64,000 bases of DNA from the NCBI GenBank assembly GCA_964636225.1, contig CAZWQM010000005.1, positions 1 through 64,000 of the forward strand, read 5' to 3'. Below, in pieces: positions 62,541 through 64,000 of this stretch. The stretch comes from UBA1858 sp964636225 (lineage in GTDB: Bacteria; Pseudomonadota; Gammaproteobacteria; UBA4575). The notes below the pieces were generated by a model. That model was given only the letters and a program-made list of their open reading frames with translations, had not been told where the DNA came from and ran no database searches. Both the position numbers and the translations under genes were made by a program. The number at the start of each line of letters is the position of its first letter. Positions within the stretch are counted from its first letter, which is position 1.

Positions 62541-64000
62541 TGGATAATCAACGTTTTTTCTTATACATCTCGCTGTTACTGGTTTCCTATATATTATGGA
62601 GTAACTGGTCAGGTGAAAATGCACCTGTGGTTGAACAGCAGGTAGAAGAGCAACGTGCGGATAATTCCAACATCGGTAATAAAAATGATGTACCTGAGTC
62701 CGCAGCGCAGACACGTGCGCCGGCAAATCTCACTTCCGCACCAATCAATAATGACACCCGTGTAGAAAATGAATATGTGGTGGTTGAAACTGATATATTT
62801 AGTCTACATATAAATACACGTGGTGCAGATATACATGAAGCGGAACTTAAAACTTATCCTGTTGATATTAAGCATAAAGACCAACCACTGGTATTGCTCG
62901 AGGATGACGGTAAAATCTACATAGCTCAGTCAGGCTTATTACATGATCGAATTGGCGATGTGGATGTCAGTACACTGGCGCCAAATCATCATGATATCTA
63001 TAGTGCTGAGAACAATAAGTACGTGCTGATGCCCGGGCAGGATGATCTTGTTGTACCTTTTCAGTGGCAAAGCGCTAACGGTGTCACTGTCACAAAAACC
63101 TATCACTTCAAGCGCAGCAAGTTTCTGGTTGAAGTCGATTACAAAATTTCAAATCAAGGTCAGCAGGAATGGGTTGGTCGACAGTATCGTCAACTGCGAC
63201 ATGGTTATGTTAGTGGACAAAAAAGTTTTCTGCGTTTGCCGACTTATACCGGGGGCGCCTATTATGATACCAAGTATGAAAAAATATCCTTTGATGATAT
63301 GGCAGAGGAACCCCTGGCAAAAGAAGTTACAGGTGGTTGGGCAGCCATGTTGCAACATTATTTCTTCTCTGCATGGCTAGCGGAAGAATTTGAAACAAAC
63401 TATTACTATACGAATGTAGTGAAAAACGCAGTGGGAAATGATTACATTATAGGTCTGCGTTCAGAACCAATAAAAATCGCACCAGGTGAAACGGCAGAAT
63501 TTAAAAGTCGTTTATACATGGGGCCAAAATTACAGAAGAGAATCGAGAAAATACAGCCTGGGCTGGAGTTGACAACAGATTATGGAATGTTGACCCCATT
63601 AAGTAAGCCATTATTCTGGTTGCTGGATTTCATTCATGGCTACGTAAAAAACTGGGGTTGGTCAATTATTCTGCTGACATTATTGATTAAGCTGGCATTT
63701 TTCCGCCTGTCTGCATCAAGCTATAAATCAATGGCAAGAATGCGCAAGGTCCAGCCTAAAATGGTGGCTCTGCGTGAGCGATATGCTGACGACAAACAAA
63801 AATTAAACACGGCTATGTGGGATCTTTACAAGAAGGAAAAAATTAATCCTCTTGGTGGCTGTTTACCGATCCTGATACAAATGCCGGTATTCCTGGCGTT
63901 GTACTGGGTACTAATAGAAAGTGTAGAGATGCGCCACGCACCATTTATGTTCTGGATACACGATCTATCATCCAAAGACCCATTATTTATTCTGCCAGTG
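62540..64000 (+). CDS. yidC: Membrane protein insertase YidC (3' end beyond window)
   Basis: The 5' 487 codons are visible. An N-terminal membrane helix (RFFLYISLLLVSYILW) precedes a large periplasmic domain (about residues 60-350, with the PD-type beta-sandwich). The YidC/Oxa1 core starts near 365 (WGWSIILLTLLIKLAFFRLS) and has the cytoplasmic hairpin MARMRKVQPKMVALRERY then INPLGGCLPILIQMPVFLAL. The gene continues past the window edge; mnmE should follow. YidC inserts inner-membrane proteins alone or with Sec. Confidence 0.97.
   Translation, partial: MDNQRFFLYISLLLVSYILWSNWSGENAPVVEQQVEEQRADNSNIGNKNDVPESAAQTRAPANLTSAPINNDTRVENEYVVVETDIFSLHINTRGADIHEAELKTYPVDIKHKDQPLVLLEDDGKIYIAQSGLLHDRIGDVDVSTLAPNHHDIYSAENNKYVLMPGQDDLVVPFQWQSANGVTVTKTYHFKRSKFLVEVDYKISNQGQQEWVGRQYRQLRHGYVSGQKSFLRLPTYTGGAYYDTKYEKISFDDMAEEPLAKEVTGGWAAMLQHYFFSAWLAEEFETNYYYTNVVKNAVGNDYIIGLRSEPIKIAPGETAEFKSRLYMGPKLQKRIEKIQPGLELTTDYGMLTPLSKPLFWLLDFIHGYVKNWGWSIILLTLLIKLAFFRLSASSYKSMARMRKVQPKMVALRERYADDKQKLNTAMWDLYKKEKINPLGGCLPILIQMPVFLALYWVLIESVEMRHAPFMFWIHDLSSKDPLFILPV

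Overview
The window is a 64 kb stretch of a gammaproteobacterial chromosome that ends at the replication origin. Base composition is moderately AT-rich by eye. The gene order is that of free-living and symbiotic Gammaproteobacteria: his-tat, trk-ntrYX-def/fmt, lysM-dprA-smg-topA-tsaC-hemF-aroE, radC-coaBC-dut-algC-argB-pyrE, and dnaA-dnaN-recF-gyrB divergent from rpmH-rnpA-yidD-yidC. It has aerobic heme synthesis (hemF), ubiquinone synthesis (ubiA), a Tat system and an outer-membrane porin, so it is an aerobic or facultative Gram-negative. The sequence alone does not fix the genus. No tRNA, rRNA, CRISPR array, insertion sequence or prophage was recognised.

Layout. 1-3.9 kb is an accessory, decaying stretch: a Sel1 protein cut by the window edge, a small membrane ORF with an internal TGA, a SHOCT-like protein, a HIT-family remnant and a multiply broken HDOD-GGDEF gene. 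3.9-12.4 kb holds metY, a membrane TPR protein with a degenerate ATPase-like domain, a secreted hydratase-like protein, a half-length PqiA, several unknown genes and a porin with a good terminator. 12.4-19.2 kb (minus strand) is gpmI, tatABC, hisBHAFE and dtd. 19.2-22.4 kb has pip, ttcA, a lipid A-type acyltransferase and a methyltransferase. 22.4-31 kb is trkH-trkA-ntrX-ntrY-DUF4390-fmt-def. 31-39.1 kb is lysM, a dprA remnant, smg, topA, tsaC, hemF, hemB and aroE. 39.1-43.5 kb is a gamma-carbonic anhydrase, ubiA, comF, bioB and bioF. 43.5-55.3 kb is the radC pseudogene, coaBC, dut, algC, argB, a truncated DUF4124 gene, pyrE, an ExoIII/Crc-position nuclease, ampG, a DUF4197 pseudogene, an L,D-transpeptidase, a ParA-like ATPase, a second ExoIII and an SH3-domain protein. 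55.4-64 kb is the origin region, with two parS-like palindromes inside recF and an AT-rich dnaA-dnaN gap carrying three near-consensus DnaA boxes.

The strongest theme beyond housekeeping is recent, scattered gene decay inside otherwise intact operons. Five genes are clearly interrupted (HDOD-GGDEF, dprA, radC, DUF4124, DUF4197), and two smaller remnants are likely (HIT protein, small membrane ORF). rsmB, hisI and bioHCD are missing from positions where they often sit. Most premature stops can be explained by one C-to-T or G-to-A change at a Gln, Arg or Trp codon, while neighbouring essential genes are intact. This fits relaxed selection, as in a host-restricted or bottlenecked lineage; consensus errors or strain mixing in the assembly must be excluded first. 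Loss of dprA and radC, with an altered PRPP loop in comF, suggests erosion of DNA uptake and processing functions. No convincing new multi-gene system was seen.
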